Origin: Alphaproteobacteria bacterium
GTDB lineage: Bacteria; Pseudomonadota; Alphaproteobacteria; Rs-D84
NCBI GenBank assembly: GCA_017524525.1
Contig: JAFXVM010000005.1
Location: 1-64,000 of the forward strand
Reading direction: 5' to 3'
Length of the DNA stretch: 64,000 bases
This document shows, in pieces, positions 45,277 through 53,952 of this stretch (position 1 is the first letter of the stretch; each line of letters starts with the position of its first letter). The position numbers were made by a program, and so were the translations under genes. Below the pieces are notes generated by a model. It was not told the DNA's origin. It searched no databases and saw only the letters and a list, made by a program, of their open reading frames with translations.

Positions 45277-45305
45277 TTGACTTTTTTTACTTGCTGGCTT
45301 ACAGT
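45277..45305 (+). promoter_or_regulatory. Possible thyA promoter
   Basis: TTGACT, 17 bases, TACAGT directly after the tig terminator. Confidence 0.45.
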
Positions 45306-45359
45306 TTTCCCAAAACAGCAGAAGAGAGAACAGGAAATAAAAAGAAAGGAAATTTTATA

Positions 45360-46310
45360 ATGAAAGCATATCTTGATATTTTAGATAACTGTCTTAGAAA
45401 AGGCACTTTGTCCGATAATCGCACAGGCATTAAAACAATAAGAATTCCATGGGGTGCAACATTTGAACACAATATGGAAGAAGGTTTTCCGCTTGTTACT
45501 ACTAAAAAAATGGGATTAAAAAATATTTCAACAGAATTAGAATTTTTTATCAAAGGTATTACCGACAAACAATGGCTACAAGACAGAAACTGTCATATCT
45601 GGGACGAATGGTCAAACATTGATTGTTGGACACCAATTTACGAACAAAAAAGAAAAGATCTACAAAAAAAAGGCTGTTTATCGCCAGAAACAGACAAACA
45701 AGCTAAAAACGAAGCCATGCTTGAAGGTCGTGATTTAGGTCCAATTTATGGTTGGCAATGGCGTCATTTCGGCGGGGAATATATATGGAAGCCAGAAAAC
45801 CCACTTGAAAATTATAAAACAAGAAAACCTGGTGTTGATCAATTGGCAAAAACTATAGCGACTGCAAAAAAAGATCCAAACAATCGTCGTTTGATTGTTA
45901 GCGCTTGGAATCCAGTCGATCAAAGCAAAATGGCTTTGCCACCATGCCACATTATGCATCAAATTTTAATTCACAATGGCAAATTAAATTTGATTTGGAC
46001 ACAACGCTCTTGCGATATGTTTTTGGGTATTCCTTATAATATCGCCTCATATGCTATGTTGCTGTTGCTTTATGCAAAAGAATTGGGATACAAACCAGGT
46101 GTTCTTCGTGGTGAATTGCACGATGTTCATATTTACGAAAACCATATAAACCAAGTCAAAGAACAACTTTCACGCAAACCAAATAAACTACCAACTGTTG
46201 AAATTCCAGACAACAACTGGAACGGGTTGCTGAATTGGTCCGCCCAAGGTGGTTTTGTATTAAAAGACTATGTGTGCCACGAAAAATTATCTGGCGAAGT
46301 GGCTCGTTAA
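45360..46310 (+). CDS. thyA: Thymidylate synthase ThyA
   Basis: ThyA makes dTMP from dUMP using methylene-tetrahydrofolate. The 316-aa protein has DNRTGIKTIRIPWGATF near the start, the folate/dUMP-binding LGPIYGWQWRHFG, the catalytic Cys in ALPPCHIMHQI, and RSCDMFLGIPYNIASYA. It is of the long type (compare the 316-aa Lactobacillus casei enzyme), with an insertion of about 50 residues around YEQKRKDLQKKGCLSPETDK in the small domain. The start at 45360 follows AAAGGAAA. It is monocistronic with its own promoter and terminator; no folA follows. Confidence 0.95.
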   Translation: MKAYLDILDNCLRKGTLSDNRTGIKTIRIPWGATFEHNMEEGFPLVTTKKMGLKNISTELEFFIKGITDKQWLQDRNCHIWDEWSNIDCWTPIYEQKRKDLQKKGCLSPETDKQAKNEAMLEGRDLGPIYGWQWRHFGGEYIWKPENPLENYKTRKPGVDQLAKTIATAKKDPNNRRLIVSAWNPVDQSKMALPPCHIMHQILIHNGKLNLIWTQRSCDMFLGIPYNIASYAMLLLLYAKELGYKPGVLRGELHDVHIYENHINQVKEQLSRKPNKLPTVEIPDNNWNGLLNWSAQGGFVLKDYVCHEKLSGEVAR

Positions 46311-46314
46311 AATA

Positions 46315-46345
46315 TTACCGCCCACACGGGCGGTTTTTTATTTGT
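46315..46345 (+). terminator. Terminator after thyA
   Basis: CCGCCC/GGGCGG stem with an ACAC loop followed by six T. Confidence 0.9.
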
Positions 46346-46351
46346 TTTTAC

Positions 46352-46380
46352 TTGATTTTCCAAAAAAAAGTCTATATAAT
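46352..46380 (+). promoter_or_regulatory. rpsA promoter
   Basis: TTGATT, 17 bases, TATAAT, directly after the thyA terminator. Confidence 0.78.
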
Positions 46381-46386
46381 GTGCCT

Positions 46387-46483
46387 GATTTCGCGGGTGG
46401 GCGTGATTTCAATCCGATTAACCCCACAAGACCTCGTCTTTTTATAAAGTTAATGACGACGGCAAACTTTGTTATAAATTCTC
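46387..46483 (+). promoter_or_regulatory. rpsA mRNA leader without Shine-Dalgarno
   Basis: About 97 bases between the expected transcription start and the rpsA ATG. The 20 bases before the ATG are AU-rich and contain no purine-rich ribosome-binding site. In E. coli the rpsA leader likewise lacks a canonical site and S1 regulates its own translation, so autoregulation is plausible here. Partial complementarity (CGTC/GACG) is seen in the leader but no convincing fold. Confidence 0.5.
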
Positions 46484-48172
46484 ATGAAAGATTTATCCAA
46501 AGATTTATTTAACCCATTGTCAGGCGAAGATTTCGTCCAGATGTTTGATAAAAACTATGGAACCCAAGAAACTTTGCAGGGCTATGCTACAAAAGGAACA
46601 GTTAAAGACATCCGTGGCGATTTCGCTATGGTTGACGTAGGCTTAAAATCAGAAGGTCGTATCCCATTAAAAGAATTCGGTGCATCCGTACCATCTGTTG
46701 GTGATATTATCGATGTTTTTGTCGAAAGATACGAATCTCGCGAAGGTACAGCCGTATTGTCTTACAGCAAAGCACGTGCTGAAAAAGCATGGAAAGATTT
46801 GGAAAAAGCAGTTGCAGAAGGCATCGATCCAGAAGGAACGATTATCGATGTTGTTCGCGGTGGTTACACAGTCGATATCAACGGTGTATTTGCATTTATG
46901 CCATCCAGCCAAGTCGATCATAAACCGGTACGTGATGCCAAATCTTTAATTGGTTTAAAAGACAAATTCCGCGTACTTAAAATGGATGCTTTGCGTACAA
47001 ACGCAATTGTATCTCGTCGTGCTATCCAAGCTGACACAATCGCAGCGGCACAAAAAGAAGCGATGAAAAACATCTCGTTGGGTGCAGTTGTCGAAGGTAC
47101 AGTTAAAAACATCACTGATTACGGTGTGTTTGTTGATTTGGGCGGTGTCGATGGTTTGTTGCACGTTACAGATTTGTCTTGGAAACGTATCAATCACCCA
47201 CGCGAATTGGTTCATGTTGGTGAAAAAATCAAAGTCAAAGTTATTCAATTTGACCCAGAATCTCATCGTATTTCTTTGGGTGCAAAACAATTGGAAGAAG
47301 ATCCTTGGGAAACCGCTTCCAAAGCATTCAATGTTGGCGATACAGTGACCGGCAAAGTATCTTCTTTGACAGATTATGGTGCATTTATTGACCTTGGCAA
47401 TAACATCGAAGGTTTGGTCCATATGTCTGAATTGTCTTGGACAAACAAGAACATTCACCCAAGCAAAGTGTTGCAAAACGGCCAAGAAATCAATGTTGTC
47501 GTTTTGGACATAGACCAAGAAAAACGTCGTATTTCTTTGGGTTATAAGCAATTACAACCAAATCCTTGGAAAGAATTTGCTGAAAACCACAAAGTTGGCG
47601 ATGTTATTACTGGGCCAATCAAGAACACGACTGAATTCGGTTTGTTTGTTGCTTTAACACCTGAATTAGATGGTATGATTCACATTTCTGATTTGTCTTG
47701 GAACAAACTGGACGAAGAAGAATTGAAAAAATTCGTTCGTGGACAAGAAGTCACAGCAAAAATCTTGGACATCAATCCAGAAAAAGAACGTATCACATTG
47801 GGTATTAAACAATTGACAGAAAACGCTGAAAACAATGCAACTACATTGAAAAAAGGCGCTGTTGTATGTGGAACAGTTTCCGAAATTACACCAGACGAAT
47901 TGATTTTGGCTTTGCCAGGTGATGTTCGTGGCACAATCCGCAGAACAGATTTGTCTCGTGAAAAGAACGAACAAGACACATCTAAATACAACATCGGTGA
48001 TTCAGTCGAAGCATCTGTTGTTTCTGTTGATGGCAACAATGTGAAATTGTCCATCCGCGCATTACAAGTGACACTTGAAAAACAAGCGGTCAAAGAATTT
48101 GCAAACGAAGCAGATTCTGGCTCTGTTTTGGGTGACATCTTGGGCGCAGCAATTGAAAACAGCAAAAAATAA
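46484..48172 (+). CDS. rpsA: 30S ribosomal protein S1
   Basis: S1 binds and unfolds mRNA on the small subunit. The 562-aa protein contains about six S1 (OB-fold) domains: two diverged N-terminal ones that anchor to the ribosome, then repeats such as GAVVEGTVKNITDYGVFVDLGG, GDTVTGKVSSLTDYGAFIDLG and GDVITGPIKNTTEFGLFVAL (each here abbreviated as the GxVxxxVxxxTxxGxFV pattern). The repeat ends HRISLGAKQLEEDPW, RRISLGYKQLQPNPW and ERITLGIKQL confirm the array. The length is usual for alphaproteobacteria. Confidence 0.97.
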   Translation: MKDLSKDLFNPLSGEDFVQMFDKNYGTQETLQGYATKGTVKDIRGDFAMVDVGLKSEGRIPLKEFGASVPSVGDIIDVFVERYESREGTAVLSYSKARAEKAWKDLEKAVAEGIDPEGTIIDVVRGGYTVDINGVFAFMPSSQVDHKPVRDAKSLIGLKDKFRVLKMDALRTNAIVSRRAIQADTIAAAQKEAMKNISLGAVVEGTVKNITDYGVFVDLGGVDGLLHVTDLSWKRINHPRELVHVGEKIKVKVIQFDPESHRISLGAKQLEEDPWETASKAFNVGDTVTGKVSSLTDYGAFIDLGNNIEGLVHMSELSWTNKNIHPSKVLQNGQEINVVVLDIDQEKRRISLGYKQLQPNPWKEFAENHKVGDVITGPIKNTTEFGLFVALTPELDGMIHISDLSWNKLDEEELKKFVRGQEVTAKILDINPEKERITLGIKQLTENAENNATTLKKGAVVCGTVSEITPDELILALPGDVRGTIRRTDLSREKNEQDTSKYNIGDSVEASVVSVDGNNVKLSIRALQVTLEKQAVKEFANEADSGSVLGDILGAAIENSKK

Positions 48173-48189
48173 TTTTGTTGATTTTAATT

Positions 48190-48223
48190 AAAAAAATCCC
48201 ACTTTTTTGTGGGATTTTTTTTT
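48190..48223 (+). terminator. Terminator after rpsA
   Basis: AAATCCCAC/GTGGGATTT stem with T6 loop and nine T after. Confidence 0.92.
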
Positions 48224-48269
48224 AGTTATGTTAAGATAGCATCGCAGAAAAACAAAAAGGATGAAAAAT

Positions 48270-48857
48270 ATGACTTATAAAATGATTGTTTTAATGGGTG
48301 GCCAAGGCGTAGGTAAGGGCACACAAGCCAAAAGATTGATTGCTGATAATGGTTTTAAATATGTAGAAGCAGGGGCCATTTTACGCGCATTACCACCTGA
48401 ATCACCTGTGGCAAAAATCATGGCTCGTGGGGAATTGGTGCCTGATGAAGATTTGTTTAAAATTATCGGTGCAGACATTCAAAAAGTCGCCAATAACGAT
48501 ATGATTGTTGACGGTTTTCCACGTACTATCGGTCAAGCACAATGGTTGGTTAAACAATATGCTGCAAAATACAATATTCATGTTATTTATTTGACCGTTC
48601 CAAAACAAATTATGTTGGACCGTATTCAAAACCGCATCAAAGAAAATATGGCTAATGGTGGTACAGCACGCGCGGACGATTTAGATGTCAAAGTTGTAGA
48701 ACGCCGCATTAACAATTTCTTTTCCGTGACAGGTCCTGCAATCGAATGGTTACGCACCGCACCAGGAATTAAATTTTCTGAAGTAGACGTCAGCGAATTC
48801 GAATTCGAAAAAAATTATGCAAAAGTATGTAATGCATTACAAACCAGACAAAAATAA
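48270..48857 (+). CDS. adk: Adenylate kinase, short-LID form
   Basis: Adk balances ATP, ADP and AMP. The 195-aa protein has the P-loop GGQGVGKGTQ (about 8-17; usually GxPGxGKGTQ), the AMP-binding YVEAGAILRA, the signature DGFPRT (about 80-85), and a short LID with ARADDLDVKVVERRI in place of the long zinc-type LID. Gln in the P-loop is less usual and other NMP kinases cannot be fully excluded, but DGFPRT and GRADD-like wording favour Adk. The start at 48270 has AAGG nine bases before; the ATG at 48261 would be too close to it. Confidence 0.85.
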   Translation: MTYKMIVLMGGQGVGKGTQAKRLIADNGFKYVEAGAILRALPPESPVAKIMARGELVPDEDLFKIIGADIQKVANNDMIVDGFPRTIGQAQWLVKQYAAKYNIHVIYLTVPKQIMLDRIQNRIKENMANGGTARADDLDVKVVERRINNFFSVTGPAIEWLRTAPGIKFSEVDVSEFEFEKNYAKVCNALQTRQK

Positions 48858-48884
48858 AAAAATCGCCAAACGGCGATTTTTTTA
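48855..48884 (+). terminator. Bidirectional terminator after adk
   Basis: ATCGCC/GGCGAT stem with A7 on one side and T7 on the other. It can also end transcripts from the minus strand (the transporter and the small ORF). Confidence 0.88.
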
Positions 48885-48971
48885 TTTTGTTATACCTCTA
48901 GCATACCCCAGACAATACATACCTGCACCCACAAATGCCAAACCAGCGACAATACTCCATGACTTAAACAC
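48882..48971 (-). CDS. Possible 29-aa membrane peptide after the CorA-type gene
   Basis: A short frame between the transporter stop (48988) and the terminator. From GTG at 48971 it encodes FKSWSIVAGLAFVGAGMYC and then LGYARGITK, one membrane-spanning helix with Gly/Ala spacing and a basic end. The stop sits directly at the terminator, as expected for a last gene. There is no clear ribosome-binding site. It might be a small membrane protein co-transcribed with the transporter, or chance. Confidence 0.35.
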   Translation of the reverse strand: MFKSWSIVAGLAFVGAGMYCLGYARGITK

Positions 48972-48987
48972 AAATTATCAAGAAAAT

Positions 48988-49872
48988 TCAAAACACACGA
49001 CGACGGGCCAGGGTATATAAACCATACCCCGTCAGCAATATCATAATAGATATAAATATCACCAACGCAGTGTGTGCATAACCAGCATACGGCAATTCTA
49101 CATTCATACCGTAATAGCCCACAATAACACTGGGGACCATCAAAATAATATTCCATATAGTCAAACGATTAATGTAAGTATTAGAATCTATATTAATCAC
49201 ACTTTCAAATGTTTCCTTGATAGATTTTAACATCTTGCTATAACTGGTCACAACTTCAACAGCCTGATTAAATTCAATACGTGCATCTTCTGCTAATTCT
49301 TGATTATCTTCGTCCTTTACAAAATCGCGCATTTTATCAATTTTGTCCATTACAGTTAAATTGCCTTTTAGTGATGCCATATATAAAGTATAAGCATTTT
49401 CTACTTCCAATAACTGCATTAATTCTTGTTTACGAATGCGTTCTTGCAAAGTTTTTTTAGAAGCAACAACTTTCTTGTTCAATTCTTTAAGTGCGCGCAA
49501 ATAAGATTCAGCAATATAGTAAATAACATTCAAAATAAAAGTTTCACGCGACACCATTTCATCGTCTTTGATTTTATCCAACAAATCGCATCTTTTGCGA
49601 CATACCGTAATAACATGCTTATTCGAATAAATGATAGACAACGGTTCTGTATGCCAAGTTGTGTCCATTTCACGATTAGCAATAGGAAAACGCACAATTA
49701 TAACCTTGTAATCATCTTCGATTTCAATACGCGGCTGTTCGTCCATATCCAAAATATCAAATATTGTATCTTCGTCTATTTTATATTCAGTCAACAAGCG
49801 TTCAAAATCTTCATGATCTGGGTTTCCAACATTAACCCACGAGAATGTTTTTAATTTTCTTGTATCAAACAT
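48988..49872 (-). CDS. CorA-family divalent metal transporter
   Basis: A 294-aa pentameric channel-type transporter, probably for Mg2+ or another divalent ion. A soluble N-terminal domain (about 1-230, with NVGNPDHEDFERLL and a long helix YTLYMASLKGNLTVMDKI) is followed by two membrane helices (about 236-254 and 268-288). The selectivity motif YGMN is at about 255-258 (VIVGYYGMNVELP). The protein is shorter than classical CorA, and the ion (Mg, Co or Zn as in ZntB relatives) cannot be decided. AAGGAGA precedes the ATG. Confidence 0.88.
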   Translation of the reverse strand: MFDTRKLKTFSWVNVGNPDHEDFERLLTEYKIDEDTIFDILDMDEQPRIEIEDDYKVIIVRFPIANREMDTTWHTEPLSIIYSNKHVITVCRKRCDLLDKIKDDEMVSRETFILNVIYYIAESYLRALKELNKKVVASKKTLQERIRKQELMQLLEVENAYTLYMASLKGNLTVMDKIDKMRDFVKDEDNQELAEDARIEFNQAVEVVTSYSKMLKSIKETFESVINIDSNTYINRLTIWNIILMVPSVIVGYYGMNVELPYAGYAHTALVIFISIMILLTGYGLYTLARRRVF

Positions 49873-50043
49873 AATACATTCTCCTTTTGTTAAAAGCTTA
49901 TCTTTTGCAAAGGAATTCTATCATAAACAGCTTAAAAATCAACTTTTTTCAAAAGGCTATTTGATATATATTTTTTGCTTGCACGAATCGGTGAAATATT
50001 ACTAGAGTATGCGCATACAGAAAGAAACCAAAGGAAGGATTAA

Positions 50044-50418
50044 ATGATAGTTGGAATTGGAATCGATTTAGTCGAAAGCGACAGATTCTTGGACTGGTCT
50101 GCTTTCAAAAAACAACGCATTTTCACAAAAAAAGAATTAGAATATGCAAATGACGATAACGCGCGCAGCGAAAAACATCTCGCTAATTTTTGGGCTGCCC
50201 GTGAAGCCGCATTAAAAGCACTTGGCACAGGTTTTGGCGAAGACATATCTTTTTCTGACATATCTGTTTCCCACGACGATAACGGTCGCCCTGAATTAAT
50301 AATCGCAGGTGGTGCAAAAACATTATTAAAAGAATTAGCAGGTCCAGACGCACGGGTTTTATTGTCTATCACAGACCAGGCGGATTATTCTGCTGCTGTC
50401 GTTGTAATTGAAAAATAA
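50044..50418 (+). CDS. acpS: Holo-[acyl-carrier-protein] synthase
   Basis: AcpS attaches 4'-phosphopantetheine from CoA to apo-ACP for fatty-acid synthesis. The 124-aa protein begins MIVGIGIDLVESDRF, with the Mg-binding Asp, and has FTKKELEYA and the second metal/active site FWAAREAALKALGTGF. The length is standard. GGAAGG stands before the ATG. It stands alone, not next to rnc/era or pdxJ as in many other genomes. Confidence 0.95.
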   Translation: MIVGIGIDLVESDRFLDWSAFKKQRIFTKKELEYANDDNARSEKHLANFWAAREAALKALGTGFGEDISFSDISVSHDDNGRPELIIAGGAKTLLKELAGPDARVLLSITDQADYSAAVVVIEK

Positions 50419-50430
50419 AACAAAATTATT

Positions 50431-50462
50431 AAAAAAAACCGCCATAATGGCGGTTTTTTTTA
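50431..50462 (+). terminator. Terminator after acpS
   Basis: CCGCCAT/ATGGCGG hairpin with A8 before and T8 after. The T run overlaps the stop codon of the convergent gene at 50460. Confidence 0.88.
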
Positions 50463-52772
50463 TTCTTCGTATTCCATATTTGCTTGTTCTGCCTGATATT
50501 GAGCTTCTTCTTCATCGTATTCAAGACTATCAGGATCTATCATCATATCTTCTTCTGGATTTTGATACACTGTATCGTCTTGATATTCTTCTTGATATTC
50601 GTTTGCAACATCGGCATCTTCTGGCATTTCGACAAAATCAACTTCATCTTCTGTTTGTTCTGTTTCTTCTGTCAAATTTCCTATATCTTTGCCAGCAGGT
50701 TCATACACAGGTTTTCTAGCCAAGATTTCTTCTTCGGTCAAACCTGTTTCTTCTTCGTCTGTCATCATCCCAGACGTTGTCAAATGCGCTGGCACTGCAT
50801 CTTCTACCACCGGAACAACATCTTCTTCCATTTCTTCAGGTTCTGCCGCTGGTTCTTCTATAACCGATTCAACTTCTTCTTGTTCTTCTTCTGCCGGTTT
50901 TTGTTCTGGCTCTTCATCCAAAAAGATTGTTTCTACCGGTTGTTCAGGTGTTTTCTCTGTTTTCTTAGCCTTTGGCTTCAGCACAGAAGTCGTTTCAGTT
51001 GTTGCAGTCAAAGTAGGGTTGCTGGGTTCAACATTTCTTTGATACAGCCACAGTGTGAACACAGACAAAACAATTAACAAAATCAACAATATATAATAAA
51101 GCAAACTTGGTTTGCGCCCTTTGTTTTCAACATAATCTACAGTTGTTTGTACACTTTGATTCATTGACGCCACAGGTGTATTAGATAATTGCGGAGACAC
51201 AGGTCTTGGTCTTTGTGTTTCTTCCATTACAGGTTGCCGCACCATTGGCTCTTCTGTTTTTTGTTCAACAACAGTTTCTTCAACTGATTCTTCCGTTTCC
51301 ACGGGCGTAAACGATACAGGTTCCTGCAGTTGAGGCAACTCTTCTTCTGTTTCAACAATAGATTGAAGATTTATTTCTTGATCTTGTTTTTCGCTGGGCA
51401 ACGGAACATTTTCAACTGGCGTAATAATATCAACCACGTCTTTTTGCTTTGGCTGCTCTTCCGGTTCTTGTATTGGCTTCATCATATCAATAACAGGTTT
51501 TGATTCTTCTGTGACAACTTTTTGTTCTTCTGTTTCCGAGACAGTTTCAACAGGTGTCATTGATTCCAACACTGGTTTGTTTTCAAGATTTTCATTTGAC
51601 ATTTGTTCTTCTCGTTCTGGTGGGACAAAATCTTCTTGTTCAGCATCATCAACAGGCGCTAAAACTTCTTCTTCTGTTGAATCTGGCGTATCAAGTAAAA
51701 CAGGCTTGAACGCAATTTTTTCGTCCATTATTTGTGGATCTTCGTCAAACAAAGGTTTGACTTCGGTATTTTCATCTTCTTCGTTTTCTTCTGTCTCGTT
51801 TTCTTCCGTTTTTGCATCAACTTCCAATTCTTTTGTTTCATCTTCTTCTTTGTCTTCTAACAAAGGTACCGAAATATTGCCTTCTTCGTCATCTGGTATT
51901 TGCAATTCTTCGTTTTCCTGTACAAATTCTTCTGTTTCTTCGGTGTCTTCTACCACAGGAACAACTTCTTTGTGTTCTGGTTTCACAGGCAAAGCCGTCA
52001 CGTTATCTTTTTTATCTGCGGGCATGTTTTTTACCTTTTTTGTATTTTTATTTTCAAGAGGTTGACGATTTAATAAATCACTAGCCAATTCAGCATCCAC
52101 AGTAGCAATCTCTAAACGTCGTTGAGCGGAATTTAAACGAGATTTTGCCCGATTTAATTTTTCGGTCACCGCTTCTATCTGAGATTCTATTTTTAAAATT
52201 TTCGAAGCCGATTGCTTAGTAGAAACTTTGCCTATTTCCTTTTTGGTTGCGACCAATTTTGCACGTAAAGTTTTTAATCGTTCTTGCAATCTTACGATAG
52301 TTTCTTTGGTTTTTACTATTGTCACATTAGTCTTTGCAATCATTTCATTTGCTGCATTTAAACGCACCACCGCACTATGCCGCGCAGCAGAATCACGTAA
52401 TATTGCCAACTGATTTAAATTTTCTTCTAATGATTCCCCGGCATTATATGCGTTTATAAGATTATCATAAACACCCAACCCGGAATATTCGATGTCTAAT
52501 TTTTGATATTTATTATCTTGCTTTGGTCGAATAGTTTCCAAATCAACCCCGTATTCACCAGATAAAATTTCATCCCATTTTTTATCACCATCAGGATTTA
52601 TAACCAATAAAACATTAGGTTTTGATTCATTAATAGTGCTATCAAGTACAAAAATCAAATCATCAGCCGAATCATAAAAAGCCTTGATATCATTACCATC
52701 GATATCATAAGGGCGCATAATCAAAGTGCCATAATCTGTTTCTTGTTGAAAATCTTCTCTCTCTCCAATCAT
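50460..52772 (-). CDS. Large acidic single-TM protein with coiled coil
   Basis: A 770-aa protein I cannot assign. From the start at 52772 (CAGGGG upstream) there is a globular N-terminal part (about 1-130, with DLIFVLDSTINE and NVLLVINPDGDKKW), a coiled coil (about 145-235), a very long Glu/Pro/Val/Thr-rich disordered stretch (about 250-550) with imprecise repeats such as KPVLESMTPVETV and KPVIDMMKPIQE, one membrane helix (about 555-577, SLLYYILLILLIVLSVFTLWLY) and a second acidic tail. No signal peptide, so most of it is probably cytoplasmic. It begins 17 bases after gcrA and is likely co-transcribed. A scaffold or polar organiser is possible but unproven. Confidence 0.8.
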   Translation of the reverse strand: MIGEREDFQQETDYGTLIMRPYDIDGNDIKAFYDSADDLIFVLDSTINESKPNVLLVINPDGDKKWDEILSGEYGVDLETIRPKQDNKYQKLDIEYSGLGVYDNLINAYNAGESLEENLNQLAILRDSAARHSAVVRLNAANEMIAKTNVTIVKTKETIVRLQERLKTLRAKLVATKKEIGKVSTKQSASKILKIESQIEAVTEKLNRAKSRLNSAQRRLEIATVDAELASDLLNRQPLENKNTKKVKNMPADKKDNVTALPVKPEHKEVVPVVEDTEETEEFVQENEELQIPDDEEGNISVPLLEDKEEDETKELEVDAKTEENETEENEEDENTEVKPLFDEDPQIMDEKIAFKPVLLDTPDSTEEEVLAPVDDAEQEDFVPPEREEQMSNENLENKPVLESMTPVETVSETEEQKVVTEESKPVIDMMKPIQEPEEQPKQKDVVDIITPVENVPLPSEKQDQEINLQSIVETEEELPQLQEPVSFTPVETEESVEETVVEQKTEEPMVRQPVMEETQRPRPVSPQLSNTPVASMNQSVQTTVDYVENKGRKPSLLYYILLILLIVLSVFTLWLYQRNVEPSNPTLTATTETTSVLKPKAKKTEKTPEQPVETIFLDEEPEQKPAEEEQEEVESVIEEPAAEPEEMEEDVVPVVEDAVPAHLTTSGMMTDEEETGLTEEEILARKPVYEPAGKDIGNLTEETEQTEDEVDFVEMPEDADVANEYQEEYQDDTVYQNPEEDMMIDPDSLEYDEEEAQYQAEQANMEYEE

Positions 52773-52789
52773 TGATTGCCCCTGTTTTT

Positions 52790-53389
52790 TTATTTTTTCT
52801 TTGGTGGAGTAAACTGATAAGCCTGACGACAATGTTCATAACAATATGGCTTTCCAGCAAATACCTGTTCTCCACAGAAATGGAAATTTTCAGAATCCGG
52901 GTCACCAATTGGCCAACGACACTGATTCGGTTTTAAATTAGCCATCTGCAAAGCATGTTGAATCAATAATTCATGCAACGCCATATCTTTTTTAGTTTTC
53001 TTGGACGCAGTCTTAATAACTGGCGTTTCTTTTTTTGGCGCTTTAGACTGTGATACTTTGGTTGCAACCTTGGCTGTATCCTTAGACTTTTTGTCTTCTT
53101 TTTTTGCCACTTCTTTTTTTGTGCTTTTCTTTTCAACCTTGGCCACAGTTTTCTTTAAAACCACCGGTTTAGCAGGCTTTTTAACAGATGTTTTTATTTC
53201 TTTTTTCGGTTTTGCAACAGATTTTTTTTCTTCACCGCTTGCCTTGGCATTCCAGCCCAAACGATTCAGTTTACCAACAACGGCATTTTTGGACATCCCC
53301 AATTTTTTACCCATTTCAGCAGTTGATAACCCTTTGCCAATCAACGATTTTAATTTTTTCAGCATACCGCTGTCCCAGCCTTTGCTCAT
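52790..53389 (-). CDS. gcrA: Cell-cycle regulator GcrA
   Basis: GcrA is an alphaproteobacterial factor that binds sigma-70 RNA polymerase at promoters methylated by CcrM (GANTC). The 199-aa protein starts with a helix-turn-helix (WDSGMLKKLKSLIGKG, then AEMGKKLGMSKNAVVGKLNRLG, about 5-45), followed by a Lys-rich linker (about 50-140) and the zinc-like C-terminal domain QCRWPIGDPDSENFHFCG with YCYEHCRQAY. It is strong evidence for the taxon. The linker is longer and more basic than in Caulobacter. Confidence 0.95.
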   Translation of the reverse strand: MSKGWDSGMLKKLKSLIGKGLSTAEMGKKLGMSKNAVVGKLNRLGWNAKASGEEKKSVAKPKKEIKTSVKKPAKPVVLKKTVAKVEKKSTKKEVAKKEDKKSKDTAKVATKVSQSKAPKKETPVIKTASKKTKKDMALHELLIQHALQMANLKPNQCRWPIGDPDSENFHFCGEQVFAGKPYCYEHCRQAYQFTPPKKK

Positions 53390-53414
53390 AATAAAAAATC
53401 CCTTGTTTTTATAC

Positions 53415-53444
53415 TTGTTTTTATATTCAATATAATTGTATCAT
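53415..53444 (+). promoter_or_regulatory. Possible promoter of the prepilin-peptidase-like operon
   Basis: TTGTTT, 18 bases, TATCAT, about 30 bases before the start codon at 53475, in the divergent gap from gcrA. Confidence 0.45.
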
Positions 53445-53474
53445 AAAAACGAATCGAAAGGCAAGAGAGAAAAC

Positions 53475-53936
53475 ATGATTTATTATATATTTTTTTCATT
53501 GGTCTTAATCGGCGCGATTTTTTGCGCCTATCGTATGGCAACAGCGGATTTTTCGCGAAGAATAATACCAGATGCATATCTGTTTCCATTCCTTTTTGCA
53601 GGATTATTAACTGCAACTTTCTTTCCATGGCCGATTACCATAGCTGATTCGGTTGTAGGCGGCGCAATGGGTTATTGCTTAGGTTTAATCGTTGGTTTTG
53701 TATTTGAACACATAAAAAAACACGAAAAATATCCCCCAATTGGACTTGGCGATATTAAATTACTGGGGGCAGGTGGCATATGGCTTGGCACTTTTGGGTT
53801 ATCTATAGCAATGATTATTTCGTGCGTTTTGGCGTGTATCTGGCACATTGGCAAGAAAGACAAATATGTTCCATTTGCACCTTTCTTTTTGATTGGCGGA
53901 TTTTTGTCTTTGCTTATAATCCAATTTTTGATATAA
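53475..53936 (+). CDS. Prepilin-peptidase-like (A24) membrane protease, short form
   Basis: A 153-aa membrane protein of the type IV prepilin peptidase family, lacking the N-terminal Cys-rich and methylase part, like CpaA/TadV or archaeal-type enzymes. The two catalytic Asp are in ADFSRRIIPDAYLF (about 21-33) and the GxGD motif IGLGDIKLLGAGG (about 93-105). About five to six membrane helices are visible. Such enzymes cut class III signal peptides of pilin-like proteins, but none of the four exported proteins downstream has a G/FxxxE pilin start. The start follows AAGAGAG. It heads an operon, with the next gene 16 bases away. Confidence 0.85.
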   Translation: MIYYIFFSLVLIGAIFCAYRMATADFSRRIIPDAYLFPFLFAGLLTATFFPWPITIADSVVGGAMGYCLGLIVGFVFEHIKKHEKYPPIGLGDIKLLGAGGIWLGTFGLSIAMIISCVLACIWHIGKKDKYVPFAPFFLIGGFLSLLIIQFLI

Positions 53937-53952
53937 TGAGAAAATAGAAAGG

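Noticed and set aside
46235-46447. Reading frame across the thyA end and the rpsA leader
   Set aside because: It overlaps thyA, a terminator and a promoter, and has no start signal.
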